Part shown: piece by piece, positions 10,949-23,143 of the stretch | How positions within the stretch are numbered: the stretch's first letter is position 1 | How the letters are laid out: each line of letters begins with the position of its first letter | NCBI GenBank assembly: GCA_900074885.1 | Contig: FJUW01000029.1 | Location: 447,962 to 511,961 of the forward strand | DNA: 64,000 nucleotides | Direction: 5' to 3' | Origin: Rhynchosporium graminicola | Lineage: Eukaryota; Ascomycota; Leotiomycetes; Helotiales; Ploettnerulaceae | Notes under the pieces: model-generated | The model's database searches: none | The model's input: the letters and a program-made list of their open reading frames with translations, nothing else | What the model was told of the DNA's origin: nothing | Program-made: the position numbers and the translations under genes

Positions 10949-12568
10949 CTATGCTCCAACCATTCCCTCCAACAGCATCAACAAGCCATAAGCGCCAGGA
11001 TCAGGAACACCTCTGGTAACCGCCTCATCCAGATAACTTGACCTCCCCAGCTTAGCCTCCAATTTCTTCGTACTCTCGACTCCTGCCTTTGCACCTTTCA
11101 GAGCCATCTCTGCATCACCAGTTTTCTTCAAAGTTTCCACAAATGGAATCAGACAGTCTAGACACGTCCTGTCTCCCAATCTCGCATTCGTATACATCAG
11201 GAGAGAGTTTAAAGCGCCTTCTAATGCTTCAGCGAAGGTTGAAGAGTCCCGCAGACTTTGGGCCAGAGATGAGAGGAAGATACAATATAATGCTCCGGAT
11301 GTACCTCCCATATTGACTTCGAGGTCGTCGACGAGATCGCTCAAAGTGGAAGGCAATTTTGACAGATCTGCTTGCTTGATATACGATAAAACTTGCTTGG
11401 CTCCGTCGCGCAGAGTATAACCGCAGTCCCCGTCTCCAACGATAGTATCGTATTCCGTAATCGTTGCCTCTTCCTTGATTACACGCTCACATCCTTTTGT
11501 GATCATCTTGCGCACCCGCGGGTCTGAGAATGTGATTTTTGATGTAATTGCGCTTGCGTTTGAAAAAGCTAATTTAGTATTGGCTAAAGTATTTGATGGT
11601 TTGGACTGCGGCGTCAGGAAATCTGGTGGAATTACACAGAGTGATATCGACCATCCTCGGGCTTGAGACTGTTCGTTGAGAATTGTAGATTGGGTGATAT
11701 ATGGTTTCAAATTATTCTTAGCTAATAATTATCAGTCTTTGCTGCCCTATCATGCGTTGCATCTTACCTAGGTACTCCGATATCTCGTGAGCTATAATGT
11801 TGTTCTCAAGACGTGAAAGCCCATTGATGTCCGAATAATGTATTGAATAAACCTTGCCGTTTCCGTCCGACGACGATGAGACCAGAAGGTTGCTTAAGTC
11901 CCTGTCAATTGAACCCTTTGCAGAGTTGAATGCCACCATGTCAAGACCGTGAGCTACTGAGGGGGTATTTTCACATTTCTGCGTGTGGAATCTGGATGTT
12001 GTGTTGGCGGACGACTTGACAAAGTGACCCAATAGTGCTTCTATTTTATCTAATGATGCTCTAGAGATAGTCAGCACGCCTCGAAGCAGATCCATGAGTC
12101 CACTCACCTCACATCTGGTTTCGCAGCTGATAAAAGGGACAAAGCATGATCTACTTTCAGCTCCCCCTCTACCATGAGTTCCAAGACACCAGAAGAATTT
12201 TTTAAATCCTGGTTGTTCCCAACTCTTATCACTACAACTCCATTCTCTATCGGAAAGCCGCTGTCACTCAAAGTTTTCGTCAGATCACCTGCAGAAACCG
12301 CATCTTCGTCCTGCTCAACAACAAAAGCAGCAAGATGAGATTCACTTAAGATCTTGCTCGAGAAGTTTCCAACTCTCACCACAGAAGTGATCAACACATC
12401 TTTACTTTTGGCAAGTGCAGTATCAATCATCACAGTCTGGCCATTTGTAATTCCAACGACCTTGATCGAAGGCCTCATGAGAGGAAGTAGCCTACTCCAC
12501 CTTTGGGGATCTTTGAGCTGAAGCTGCGGGGTGCTGTAAGGGATAGTTTGCTCGACGACGAGAGACAT
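10949..12568 (-). CDS. DhaL-domain protein with a degenerate DhaK-like N-terminus
   Basis: Three exons, 12568-12108, 12060-11768 and 11721-10949, join cleanly to 508 residues. Residues about 310-508 are a DhaL domain, the ADP/ATP-binding half of dihydroxyacetone kinase, with GDGDCGYTL (347-355), VNMGGTSGALY (387-397) and PDPGAYG. Residues about 220-285 resemble the second half of DhaK (VYSIHYSDINGLSRLENNII, then SQARGWSISLCVI). The first 150 residues lack the usual DhaK GGGSGHEP loop and NYTGD block, and the substrate-binding His motif is missing. A normal fungal kinase is about 590 residues. The gene therefore cannot form a complete kinase alone. Its head-to-head neighbour encodes the missing DhaK, which suggests a two-chain enzyme; that is inference. 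Confidence 0.8.
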
Positions 12569-12879
12569 AACTATGGATGTGAATTTGTTTACTTGTGAAG
12601 ATAATACAGGTGAAGACTATACAGGAAGAGTATGATTTAATCCAAAAGTCGCCCCGAAGAGTGCTCTGATCATAAAGTGTTCGAAGCTTCCCTTCCCCCA
12701 CCTCGCCGCCGCATCGGATGACCAGGAATGGAAATCCGAATTGCGGGGTGAGCTTCAAGTCCACCAGAACACTAACCAAGACTGGAGTGCATCTAAAGCC
12801 TTCATCTTGACCGGGAGAACCATCTCGAGCATAAAGATTTTTTCTTAAATTTCAAATTACTTTGCGTCTTACATTTTGA
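12569..12879. promoter_or_regulatory. shared divergent promoter of the DhaL and DhaK genes
   Basis: The 311 bp between the two start codons must carry both promoters. I see no clear operator or TATA box. The short shared region would allow co-expression. Confidence 0.55.
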
Positions 12880-14192
12880 ATGCCTGTTGGAAAACACATA
12901 TTCAAAAGTCCATCAGAGGTTTACCCCGCAACACCACAAACCGGTCCAATGACCACAGAAATATCAATAAAACGACCCGTGAAAGAAACATTTCACTTTA
13001 TTAATGACCCAGCAGACGCGATCAATGAAGCTGCAATTGGAATCACGAAGTATAACGCCAATCTTTCTTACGCGGTTGCACATAAGATAGTGTATCGAAG
13101 CGATCTGGAAACTTTCCGGAAAGACCATGTGACGACTATTGGGTTTGCAGGAGGTGGGCAGTAAGTCCCAATATTACAAGACTTCAGGTCTAATGTAGTG
13201 GGTTTGAAGAGAGAGACCGTTTTACTGACAACCTTCCAGCGAGCCAATGTTCTCGGGCTTCGTCGGCCCATCATTCCTCTCCTGTTCAGTCTCAGGCAAC
13301 ATCTTCGCCTCTCCAACGGCAGCTCAGATATTTGAAGCAATCAAGCTCTGTCAATCTACCTCTGGTTCTTCAAAAGGCACTTTGGTGGTCTGTGGTAACT
13401 ACACCGGGGATATCTTGAATGCCGGCTTGGCTATTACTCGAGCAACAGCCGCTGGTTACAAAGTCCGATTCATCGCGGTCGGGGACGACGTTGCGGTCGG
13501 CAGAAAGAAAGGTGGTAGAGTTGGCAGAAGAGGATTGAGTGGCCATGTTGTGGGTTTAAAGATCGCTTGTGCTTTGAGCGACCAAGGGGAGAGTTTAGAG
13601 AGAGTAGGTGATGTGATGGAATATATCGCTGCGAACTCGGGCACGATTGCGGTAGCTTTCGATCGGTATGCTTCTCACGCCTATATCGAGAAATTGTGCT
13701 TATGTTCTTTAAAGCGTTGCACTTCCAAATGGCATCATAACAGAACTCCAAACCCTTCCTCCGGCGACCATTGAACTCGGTCTCGGATGTCACGGTGAAC
13801 CAGGACTCCGACAAATATCTCCGGTTCCAAGCCCAGAGGCTCTTACAAAAGAGATGATTAATCTGCTTACTGATACTTCTGATGAAGATCGAGCCTTCAT
13901 CCCATTTTCGAAAAGTGGAGAGAACGAAGCTATTCTTCTGGTCAATAGTTCTGGAAGCACATCTGACGAAGTTCTTGCAAGATTTGCTGAGTTAGCAATC
14001 GCAGAGTTGGGAAGTCAGGGAATTTCTGGTAGAAGAATGACGTTAGGACCTATGGTCACGAGTTTGAAGCAGAGCGGCTTTGGGTTTACCATTTGGAGAT
14101 TGCCTAGGATTAATGAGACGGCTGTGTTGGGTAGAGACGAGGCTTTGACGTTATGGGATAAGAAAGTCAAGACTGCCTCATGGAGGCAGTAG
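12880..14192 (+). CDS. stand-alone DhaK-domain protein (dihydroxyacetone kinase substrate subunit)
   Basis: Three exons, 12880-13160, 13240-13665 and 13715-14192, give 394 residues. The DhaK fold is clear: HFINDPADAINEAAIGI near residue 39, then GNYTGDILNAGLA, DDVAVG, GRRGLSGHVVGLKI and ELGLGCHGEPGL, which carries the His that binds dihydroxyacetone covalently in bacterial DhaK. The nucleotide-side loop reads GGGHEP (residues 91-96) where the family usually has GGGSGHEP, a two-residue deletion at the first splice junction. There is no DhaL domain, unlike ordinary fungal kinases that fuse both. The third exon uses acceptor TTTAAAG; other acceptors break the frame. Likely partner: the divergent DhaL gene. 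Confidence 0.85.
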
Positions 14193-14350
14193 TCTTCTCC
14201 CTTCCTGTAGATACAGTGGAAATTCTGCCAGCACAATTATGTCTATATATATGTGAGTTGCCAGTGACTGCGCAACTCTTTTCTACTCAAAATCCAATTC
14301 CAAAACCAAGTCTCGGGATGTGCAGCTCGCCACAACCATCTCGAATTATC

Positions 14351-16258
14351 TCAAACATCCGACGACCTCTTCCCCTTACCGGAACTATTTCTGCTCTGGA
14401 CCTCATCCCGATCCAACTCCTCCCCGACCAGCGCCTTCTTAGCCGCCTCCTCACGCTCCAAGAAAGCCTCCTGCTCCCTACGACTCTTCTCCAAGTCTAC
14501 ACCGAAAACCAAGACCAAAAAGCTGACCGCACTCAAAGCAGTGAGAAAGTAGAAAGGAGTGCTGTTATTCCCACTTGGCGTTGCATCAATGATAGCCGAG
14601 CTGACCAAAGGTCCGATAAAACTGCTCGTCTTGCCAATGACGCTGAACAGACTAAAGAAGAGGAACTCGCGACCTCGAGGCGTGACCTCGCTTATCATGA
14701 TTTGAGAATATGAGTACCAGGGACAGACGAAGAGTCCATAGAAGGCTTGATACACCCAGACTTCCCACAGGTTGTGGAAACCGAATTTTTGTGTAAAGAT
14801 ACCTATCATGCCCCAACAGTCCAGAATGATAATGTTGAAAGCAACGATATTGAACATGGTCTTGGTACTTAGTTTCCACTTCTGTTGAGCCCACCAGAAT
14901 GTGTAGATACCAATTGCCTGGGCTGTAATTCCAACTGTCAAAACGTAAGTGAGTTCCAGGGTGTTGTAAGCTACAATGCTGTTCTGTAGCGTGCCAATGA
15001 CCGTAACTGTGGTGTTCAGGGAGTCGCCAAGGAGGAAATAACCGATGAGGTACACAAGTGACTGCTTGAGATGCCAAATCTGTCGCAAGGCGCGGTAAAG
15101 CTGCCAAAGACCAACAGTGATTATGTTCATTCCTGGAGGTACCTGGGCACGTCAATACAAGATGACACATAGATCTCTGAAATAGATGCACGAACCTCCT
15201 GTCCAGCTCTCCGTTTCTCCTTCAGAAACCAGGGAATAGCAAGAAGAAGCCAAACACCACTAGCAAAAGCAATCAGAACCGAGAGGCCATAGTTGTTGTT
15301 TTCTGTCGACTCGTTGACTTTGAGCCCAAACATGATACCGACAATTACAGCCAGAATGATGATTTCACCGAGGGACTGGATGTAGAATGCCATGTTTGAT
15401 AATTCAGATCGCTTCATCATGTCTGCAAAATCATACTCTTTACGGGTGATTTCTCCTGCCTGATACTGCTCTGCTTTCTCGCGCAAGAAAGGTGTGTTGC
15501 GAGCAAGGCCAGGAAAGCTACCAAATCAGCGACAGTTAATCACGTGAAATTATGGGAGACTTACGCAGCAGTCCAGAACGTGAGAGTGGTCTGATAAGCA
15601 ATGACTAGACTCTGTCAATATCACTCTCTTCCTCGGCGTACAAAACTTACGTCCAACAATGTACATCCCAGCAGCAATTTGCCATTTCTCTGGTGTATGG
15701 ACTCCGAGCCAACCAAAACCAATTCCCCAAGCAAGGATGGATAATCCAATCAATATATTAGGTCTCCAGGTCCCGAAATCTGGTCATATTAGCTGACTGC
15801 TAACAGTGGAAGCTCCAAGCCCCAGCACGAATTACCCGCAAAACTGCCCAAGAATAGAAAGACTACAATCTGGATGGCAAAACTAATGCCGTTGGACAAC
15901 AGAACAATACTGTTAATCGTATGTTCCCTAATGTCAGGTTAGTTGCCCAATCTCGAAACCTCTTTAGAATAATAGTATCCCACCTGCCAGCAAATCGCAG
16001 CGAAGTCCCATCACCAGCAGCTTGATAAAGTAGATTCTGGAACGCAGTAGGCGCGAAATTGAACAGTGTCAATCCATTGTTACCGACGTAATAAGCGTAA
16101 TAACTCCAGATCTCCACCTTGTCGGTCTCCCATTTTGGATCGAATTGATCGGGGGCTACGGGGTGGTCTGAGATGGACTCTGCCTGACCACTGGTGACCT
16201 TTGGAGGATCTTCTGCCGGTGCAGATGCGAGATCTAGGGCGGGAGCTGCGGATGCCAT
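14351..16258 (-). CDS. Atg22-like membrane transporter of the major facilitator type
   Basis: Six exons, 16258-15984, 15927-15836, 15779-15651, 15604-15565 (only 40 nt), 15517-15196 and 15142-14351, give 549 residues. The protein has about a dozen hydrophobic segments, a soluble N-terminal tail, and a charged C-terminal tail ending GKGKRSSDV. The blocks YYAYYVGNNGLTLFNFAPTA, LLSNGISFAIQIVVFLFLGS and ISEVTPRGREFLFFSLFSVI fit fungal proteins of the Atg22-like/UMF1 group. The founding member exports amino acids from the vacuole during autophagy; whether this paralogue does so is unknown. The last intron uses an unusual GTTCGT donor. It converges with the DhaK gene, whose stop lies 158 bp away. 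Confidence 0.78.
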
Positions 16259-17269
16259 GATGGCAATTGATTGATAGGTGTAAAGATGAATGGATAGATG
16301 AACAGTTCAGTGCATCGCGACTCTACCTTAGGTAGCAGAGTAGAATTGAGTAGAGTAGAGTATAGTAGAGCAAGAAATATGAAGCTCTTCTGTGGATCAC
16401 GACATAAAACGAAACGAATTGGTAGTGGATAGGTAGGTAGATAAAGATTAAGAACATTTTAAGATGCAGTGGCGAGGGTCTCCAATGTATTTGTAAATCC
16501 CTTCACGTAGATAAGGTAAACTTGACAGACTAGGTAAGGTGGTAGGTACCTAGAACAAAGATGGAGCTAGAGTAGGTAGGTAGGTAGGTATATCGGACCC
16601 CGACGATCAGGTTTTCTTCCAACATTAGCCTCCTAGGCCGGCAAATCGAAGGTCTTTCATTTGTGGCCGTTACAAAGCTTTTATGGGGCTAGCAAGCAGC
16701 AGTGTGACAGAGTGAGAGCCGGCTGGTGTTAAGCTTCCACTAGCACGCCCAGATCGGCTTGCTAGCTTGGCAGGCTTAGCAGCTCCAACCCACGTCAGGG
16801 AGGGAGGCTGGGATTTGCTGTGGTGTGGCCGGGATGGACGATGGAGTTTCGGATCAGAACCAGTTCGGCGGGAATTAGAAATTAATGTAGAACGTGGTTG
16901 ATTGTGGATTGTCAAAGGTGGAGCAAAGATAGGTAGCTACTGTAGTTAGAAGACCCTTCCAATCCGAATCGGCGATTGAATAGAATCCCGACAAGGAAGG
17001 CCCGTCTCGAATAGAAGTTGTTGTTTTGATAATAAAAGTTGACACATCTTAGGCCTGACTCAAAAACATACATTGCTCATAGAACTGTGGGGAAAGTCTG
17101 ATCGATGTCTCGGAATCCGTCAAGAAAGGAAGCTCATAAAAAACAATCTGGGGAAAGCGCAAAGGTAAACGAGGAGATCAGCTCAGCTCTCCAATATCAG
17201 AACAAACCACCACTCCTTGTCGACGAAAATGAATCCTGTGTCTCCTACTCAACTCAGTCAGAGCTTGAT
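16259..17269. other. gene-free region upstream of the Atg22-like gene
   Basis: It holds the Atg22-like promoter and the 3' flank of the BAR gene. A run of TAGG repeats lies at about 16571-16590, and several short direct repeats of TAGAGTAGAG-type sequence at 16340-16370. No gene is supported. Confidence 0.5.
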
Positions 17270-18550
17270 CTATGCTTCACGACTCCTTCGATAGCTGGCC
17301 TGCAGAAATCGCTTCATCAGCAACCATTCTATCTCATGCATTGAACTCTCCTGAACGACGTACTTCTTGCTCAACTTGTAAGCCGTCAACAACTGGAGCT
17401 AGCTCGCTAAGGATCTCGTATGCCTTCTTGTGGAATTCGAGTTGGGCGGCGATGAGGTCGGCAAGGTTTCGGAGTGGCTCCGGGGTATCAAGTACCTGTG
17501 TTTGTTAGGTGTATTATATAAGAAGTGTCAGATGTCACTCACATTCTTCATGACGCCAACAGCTTCTTCAGTCTGGCCAACAAATTCATCCTCAGCTTGC
17601 TCAATTTCAACTCTGGCCTCCTCAGATGGATCATCATGTTCAGCTCCATCAGATGCCTTGGGGTTTGCGCCAGGCAGGTGCCAGCCACCATTCTTAGACT
17701 TTGCCTTTGCAGCATCAAGCATCAATCTCGAGTTCTCGACTCCCTTTCTGGCGCGGGTTGCAAACATCAGGTTTGTGTTGAGGGTCGTGCTCCAGCCCGC
17801 AAGGAAGCGGCTTTGAATTTGAGAATCTTGAGCGAGTCTGGCTTCACCGACACGTTCACTAGCTAAGGCGTATTTCTCAAGGGCAGTAGCTAGAGGGTCC
17901 TCTCCAGCACCGGCATGTTGTTGTTGGAGCAGCTGGCTGCTTGCCAAACTGGCACGAGCAATTGCATGGTTGAAGGTCTTTGGCTGTGGCTTGGCGGATG
18001 GAGGAGCAGTAAGAGCTGCTTGAGCTTCGGCAGGTGTGGTAGCGGATGAGAGGAGGTGTACTTTCTCGCTGACGGTCCGTCCTAAATCTCCAAAGCTCTC
18101 TTTGATGTTCGCAGGGTAATCGTATGCTTCGTTTGAATACTGGGAGCTGCCAGCAGAATATCGTCAGACAGGAGCTAATAAAGAACTTTAGAGAGCAAGA
18201 GATACCTACGTAACCTGCAGCATCTTCTGATGGACCTGCTTCAAGGCGTCGACTCGCTTCTCCAACTCGATATAATCTGGAGGGAGCTGGGTCTGTAGTC
18301 GTATTAATAGCTGTTCATGCGCCTTTACACAGACCCGTCGCTAACCTTATCCTCAGCCTGTCCAAGCTGTTCCTTTACATATTGCTGTGTGCGAGCAGCG
18401 AACGGTGTGAAAGAAGCCCTGTATTGCGATAATTAGACTCGAATTGTTTACGAAGAATGATACTAGCTCCTTTTCGAGTAGCTAGTTATAAGGTTACTTG
18501 AGAACTTACGTGAAGTTCTTTCCGAAGGCTGATACTTTATTGAAATCCAT
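17270..18550 (-). CDS. BAR-domain protein, Gvp36-like
   Basis: Six exons, 18550-18510, 18418-18346, 18292-18210, 18146-17543, 17495-17364 and 17299-17270, join to 320 residues. The start MDFNKVSAFGKNFT leads into long charged helices (RTQQYVKEQLGQAEDK, YIELEKRVDALKQVHQKML), an Ala/Pro-rich linker and a second helical block (DPLATALEKYALASERVG, NTNLMFATRARKGVENSR). It ends QEASYRRSREA. This pattern is the fungal BAR family related to yeast Gvp36, which bends membranes in Golgi and endocytic traffic. The last intron (17300-17363) was chosen because it restores the usual YRRSRE end; if it is retained, the protein ends about 17334 with a different tail. Confidence 0.85.
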
Positions 18551-18998
18551 GATAGGGTTTAGACAAAAGAGTTATTTGTGGTTGAAGGAAAATGTATAAG
18601 GTTGTTCGATTCTGTGGATAGGATATTTGTCTCGAAGAGCACGAAGCAAGTCCCCCAGATACGAGTGGGGCTTAGCGCAGACGTAAGTCATCTCACACGT
18701 GATAATCAGCAATCTACTCCGTAAATTGTAGCTGGGGACACAATTCTACCGATGAATCCTCAGGAACTCTGAGATACCACATCCCACCGCTCATGTTTTC
18801 TTAACTTACATATCTCTGAAGGTAGTTGGGTACTATCTATATATTATGATTTGTTATTACATCTCGAATTTTGCGAATTGATTTGGCCTAGCAAAGCTGG
18901 ATTAGCTAGATATTGATCATGTAACAGACCATAGCTGGGACCTCATTTATCGTCCTTCAATTGCTTCGTGGTCAACTGGAAGTGTGTTCTCAAATCTT
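18551..18998. other. spacer between the BAR gene and N-acetylglutamate synthase gene
   Basis: This 0.45 kb carries the BAR promoter and the 3' flank of the next minus-strand gene. I see no other feature. Confidence 0.5.
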
Positions 18999-21293
18999 CT
19001 AGTCTAGAACTGCCTTGTTGTCCGCCCAAGATGGTTCTATGCCTCTACAAACGTCCTCATAATCCAGGAATAACTGCTTGTCCAAACTCAAATCCGGTGT
19101 AGTCCAAAACATCGCCCATCCGGTATCTGGCAGCTTCCAAGTCCCCCTCGATCTCTCAAAATACCATTTATTTACAGGATTGTTCCTCCTAGAGCGCCAA
19201 ACACATCCTCGAGGGAAACAGTCCCTGACCATAGCTTTGAAAATTAAATCCGCAACTCCGCCACTTCCTTGCGCTCGCTTCAAAACCGCAAACTTGTCAA
19301 GATATGGCACCATCCTCGCTCTGCTCTCCGGAGAACCATCGTCTTTTACGCCGGGTGGTGTTTCCCATGTCAGCAGAGCCCCGCCTTCATATTCCCCGGC
19401 GATTATAACACCAGCAATTCGCCCATTGACTCGCTGGAGATAATCTTTGACGTCAAGCTTTCGTCCAAAAGAATCCTCAATCAAGTGGACGAGACGAGGA
19501 AGGTCGATCTGCGAGTCCGTCAACGTCAGCTGTGGCTGGCCAGGGGCAGGTGGTCTCCAAGCTTCGAATTTCGGATTTGGAAATATGGTCACCGACATCC
19601 CATGTTTAGCAAATGTCGTTGGCGTGACAGATTCTGTTGGGGAATTGGCCTCGTTTTTCGGACTTTGGTGGCCAAGACGACCTACTGGCAGTGATGAGGA
19701 GAATACCGGCTTGTCTGTAAGTAGGTTGTGTATCAGAGGATTCCGCTGACGTCTGGTACCAACTCTCGCAGCCTGGAATGGCGCATCTTTGCCTGAGTTC
19801 GCAGCCTCTTCTGGCGTTGTTAATAGAGCTGAGGAGCTGGGTGGTAGCATGGACAGAACCGAGCGAACCAATTGCAGATTTTGCAGGTGGTACTCGTTAT
19901 CAACTTTCGGCTTGTTTGTAATATCTTTGTCTAAGGTAGAAGACTGTGGTTTCGAGCTCCCGAATTCGGTCTCGGCAAATTTCGAAAATGCGTGTCCGAG
20001 ACCGAGATCAGATACATGCCCATATTTTTCTTGGCCTTGCAGAGGTCTTCCTGTTGCTGCTTGTAGCCCTCTCAGAAGGTCTTGCTTAGCTGGCTCGAAC
20101 TCTTGCTCCATGTTCAAGAATACATGATAGCCATTGACTCGATCAGACGAAGGTATACCTCCAAGAGGATCTAATATAATAAGCCGGTCAAGTGAGACCT
20201 CTTTTCGGTGAGCCTGAAGACGCTCTTGAACAAATTTTGGATCTTCGTCAAGTGGAAGATCTGTCGAAAGTCCAGCCAACTCCTTGGTTAGAGCCAGAAG
20301 AATGTCTGACGCGGAAACAGGTACTGCTGTTTGAGACACATCGTTGTAGCCAATCGAAGGAATTACTGGAATAACGCTCCGTCTTAAGGGAGTCATGAGT
20401 AGCTTGCGGAGGGTGACATAGGCACTTGTGTGTCTGGAGCCAGGTCCACCGGTCTCTTCTGAGACTCCAATGACATTGTCAATAAGTCTAGCTCCAGTCT
20501 CTCCGTTGGTATCTATGGCAGCAATGAGGCGGTTCGCCTGCTCCAATTCCATTATTCGCCAATTCGCATCCCTTGGCCCCTCTCGTACTGGCGGCCCTCC
20601 ATTATTGCAGTCAATAACCACAGCACTGATCAACCCAAGTCTTGCAAGTTGTGTCAGGGTCCTTCCAATACCACTAAGTGTCTCGTCATCCAAGGTCTGA
20701 GGCGCCCTTATCTTCACTAGAGCAACATGCAGTTGTGGACCAAGAGGGGCCTTTGACAGCTTCTCGGGCTGTTGTATAAACTTTGGACTTTCTTGTACTG
20801 CTGCAGGTCCGTAAAAACCGCCCAAGTTGACTCCGCAAGTTCGTTCGTCCTCTGTGTGGTGTTTTGGCGTCGATGGTTCCTCTTCATTGGGAGTGAATCG
20901 CTGGATATATGATCTAGCTTCTCGTTTTGTAGCAGATGAGCCCAGTACTGAGATGAAGAAGTCCTTAAATCCTGTCAAAAAGAATCCATGCAATGTGACA
21001 CATATAAATACCTTGTCGATAGCTCTCGCCATCTTCTTAGCCTTCTGTTGATTTGACAAATCCTTTACATGTTCCTTCGCCAGCTCCTCTCGCGATTGAT
21101 TGACAGGCAATCTGCCAAATCCATAGCTCCTCACACCATTATCCAAAGTACGTTCCGTACGCCTTCTGCGTTTGGCCCATGATTGTATCTATTCTTGTTA
21201 GAAGGGTAGTACACACCGCACGCATCTTCCTTGACTCACATTATGACCAGCCACTTGTTTGCCCTTCTTCCAGGCTATTTCTTGTAATATCAT
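18999..21293 (-). CDS. ARG2: mitochondrial N-acetylglutamate synthase
   Basis: Two exons, 21293-21240 and 21188-18999, give 747 residues. The enzyme makes N-acetylglutamate from glutamate and acetyl-CoA in mitochondria, the committed step of arginine synthesis. The central part is a degenerate amino-acid-kinase domain that binds arginine as feedback inhibitor in the family (blocks [29 protein letters not shown]). The C-terminal acetyltransferase part is very well conserved: [58 protein letters not shown]. The basic N-terminus ([23 protein letters not shown]) suits mitochondrial import. Exon 1 is inferred from a GTGAGT donor, an AATAG acceptor and matching phase; it is the least certain part. 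The family call is firm. Confidence 0.93.
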
Positions 21294-21818
21294 TGTGCAT
21301 TGTGGCACTAAATTATTGCTGTAAATTCATCGGAATATCTTTTTCTGTGTAGGAGAGGGATTTCTTTTGCAGCGCAGTGTGACGGTCAAAATTGATGTGG
21401 GGAGGGAATTGTTTGGTTGCCAGGAATTTCGCGCATTATAGCGGAGTCGGCGCGACCTCTTATCTCTTATCGTTATCGGGACAAATCTACGTAGGAGCGA
21501 TGAACTGAAGGTGATCAGTGAAACCTTAGGACTGCTCAAGTACCTCTATAGACTCTTCTATTTTTAATTTTGAAGGAGATGTTCTAATCCACCATTTCTG
21601 GTTGGATATCGCAGGTAAGAACTCACAAAGACAAAGGGTTGATCAACACAACTTTGAACCGCACTAATTACCCAATCTGACATCAGTGACCCAACGGCCG
21701 AATTGCGCAGGCGCGACCCTATTTTCGACCTATCAATCTATTTACTTTCGTTGTATTATGCAAATAGCACCACCACATTGACAAATACATTTCACAATAC
21801 GCCCCGATTAAATTCAAC
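21294..21818. other. divergent promoter region of ARG2 and the dehydrogenase gene
   Basis: The two genes start in opposite directions 525 bp apart. Nothing else is recognisable. Confidence 0.5.
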
Positions 21819-22790
21819 ATGGCACTTCAGGTAGCATGGATCGGTTTAGGAAACATGGGCAGAGTAAGTCGTGGCCTCTTATTTAATCCTCCAAGCTATT
21901 ACTGACACAATTGAAAGGGTATGTGCAAGAACCTAGTTGAAAAAGGTCAATTGGACAAACCCCTCATCATTTTCAACCGCACGGAGAAGCGAGCAACAGA
22001 CCTCAACAAAGCATTGCCATCTGGGAAGTCGACTGTTGCCTCTTCCATTGAAAACTTGGTTTCAAAGTCCGATATCATCTTCACTTGCGTTGGCGATGAT
22101 CATGCTATCAACGATACCATTGATGCCGCCTTGAAGAGTAGTGTTGAGGGCAAGCTTTTCGTGGATTGCTCTACCGTCCATCCAGATACCACTGAAGGAC
22201 TAGCCAAGAAGATCACTGAAGCTGGGGGAGAATTTGTCGCGTGTCCGGTGTTCGGAGCTCCAGCCATGGCTGACAATGGTCAACTTGTCTGTGTACTTGC
22301 CGGACCAAAGGAGAGTGTCGAAAAAGTCAAGCCATATACTAAGGGTGTGATCGGAAGAGCCAACATTGACTTTGGTGACCAAGCTGTCGGCAAAGCGACA
22401 ATGTTGAAGATCATCGGAAACACCTTTATCCTGAACATGGTTGAGACTCTGTCAGAGGGGCATGTACTCGCAGAGAAGTCTGGACTCGGTACCGATAACT
22501 TGCATCGGTTTGTTGAAACCATGTTCCCTGGTCCTTATACGGCATACTCTACGAGAATGCTGTCTGGAGATTACCATAGGAGGGAGGAGCCATTGTTTGT
22601 AGTTGACTTGGCAAGAAAGGATGCTAGACATGCCAACGCCCTTGCAAAGACTTCTGGGACACGAATGAAGGGTGTTGAAGTTGCGGACGAGCATTTGGCA
22701 CAAGTAAAGGCTCACAAAGGAGCGTCTGGTGACATTGCTGCAATTTATGGCGCGGTTAGGCAGGAAGCTGGCTTGTCCTTTGAAAATTAG
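21819..22790 (+). CDS. beta-hydroxyacid dehydrogenase family protein (3-hydroxyisobutyrate dehydrogenase-like)
   Basis: Two exons, 21819-21863 and 21918-22790, give 305 residues. The N-terminal Rossmann loop VAWIGLGNMGR is split from the rest by the intron. Then follow FNRTEKRATDLN (the Asn-Arg pair suggests NADP preference), the family block FVDCSTVHPDTT, CPVFGAPAMADNGQL and the catalytic-lysine helix GKATMLKIIGN. The C-terminal all-helical domain is complete and ends LSFEN. Enzymes of this family oxidise small beta-hydroxyacids or reduce semialdehydes; the substrate is not readable. Length is normal. Confidence 0.87.
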
Positions 22791-23143
22791 CTGCCTGGTA
22801 AACAATATCTTCAAAGGATTCGAGGAAGGTCATTCCCCTCGGAAGGAACTGGTAGAACCCGTCTCGATCAGCCGGCGATGGAAGAGCAGCTCTACAACCT
22901 ACATTCCATTAGCATACTACTCATACATAATTAGTAACCAACATACATTTATGAAAGTAAAGTGATTTGAGTTTGAAGGGTAAGAATAAAGTGCGGTGCA
23001 GTGCACGCTGCACAGCCACTACGAGCATAAGAGCGTTGATTACATAAGCAACTCCGCTAAGCCTACTTGGTAACGTACCTGGAACCGATAACATGGCGCA
23101 ACTGGATATCAACGGTCACTTCAAGCTCATTAAATCATACAAT
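22791..23143. other. short gene-free spacer
   Basis: It holds the dehydrogenase 3' end and the subunit e promoter. No other feature is seen. Confidence 0.5.
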
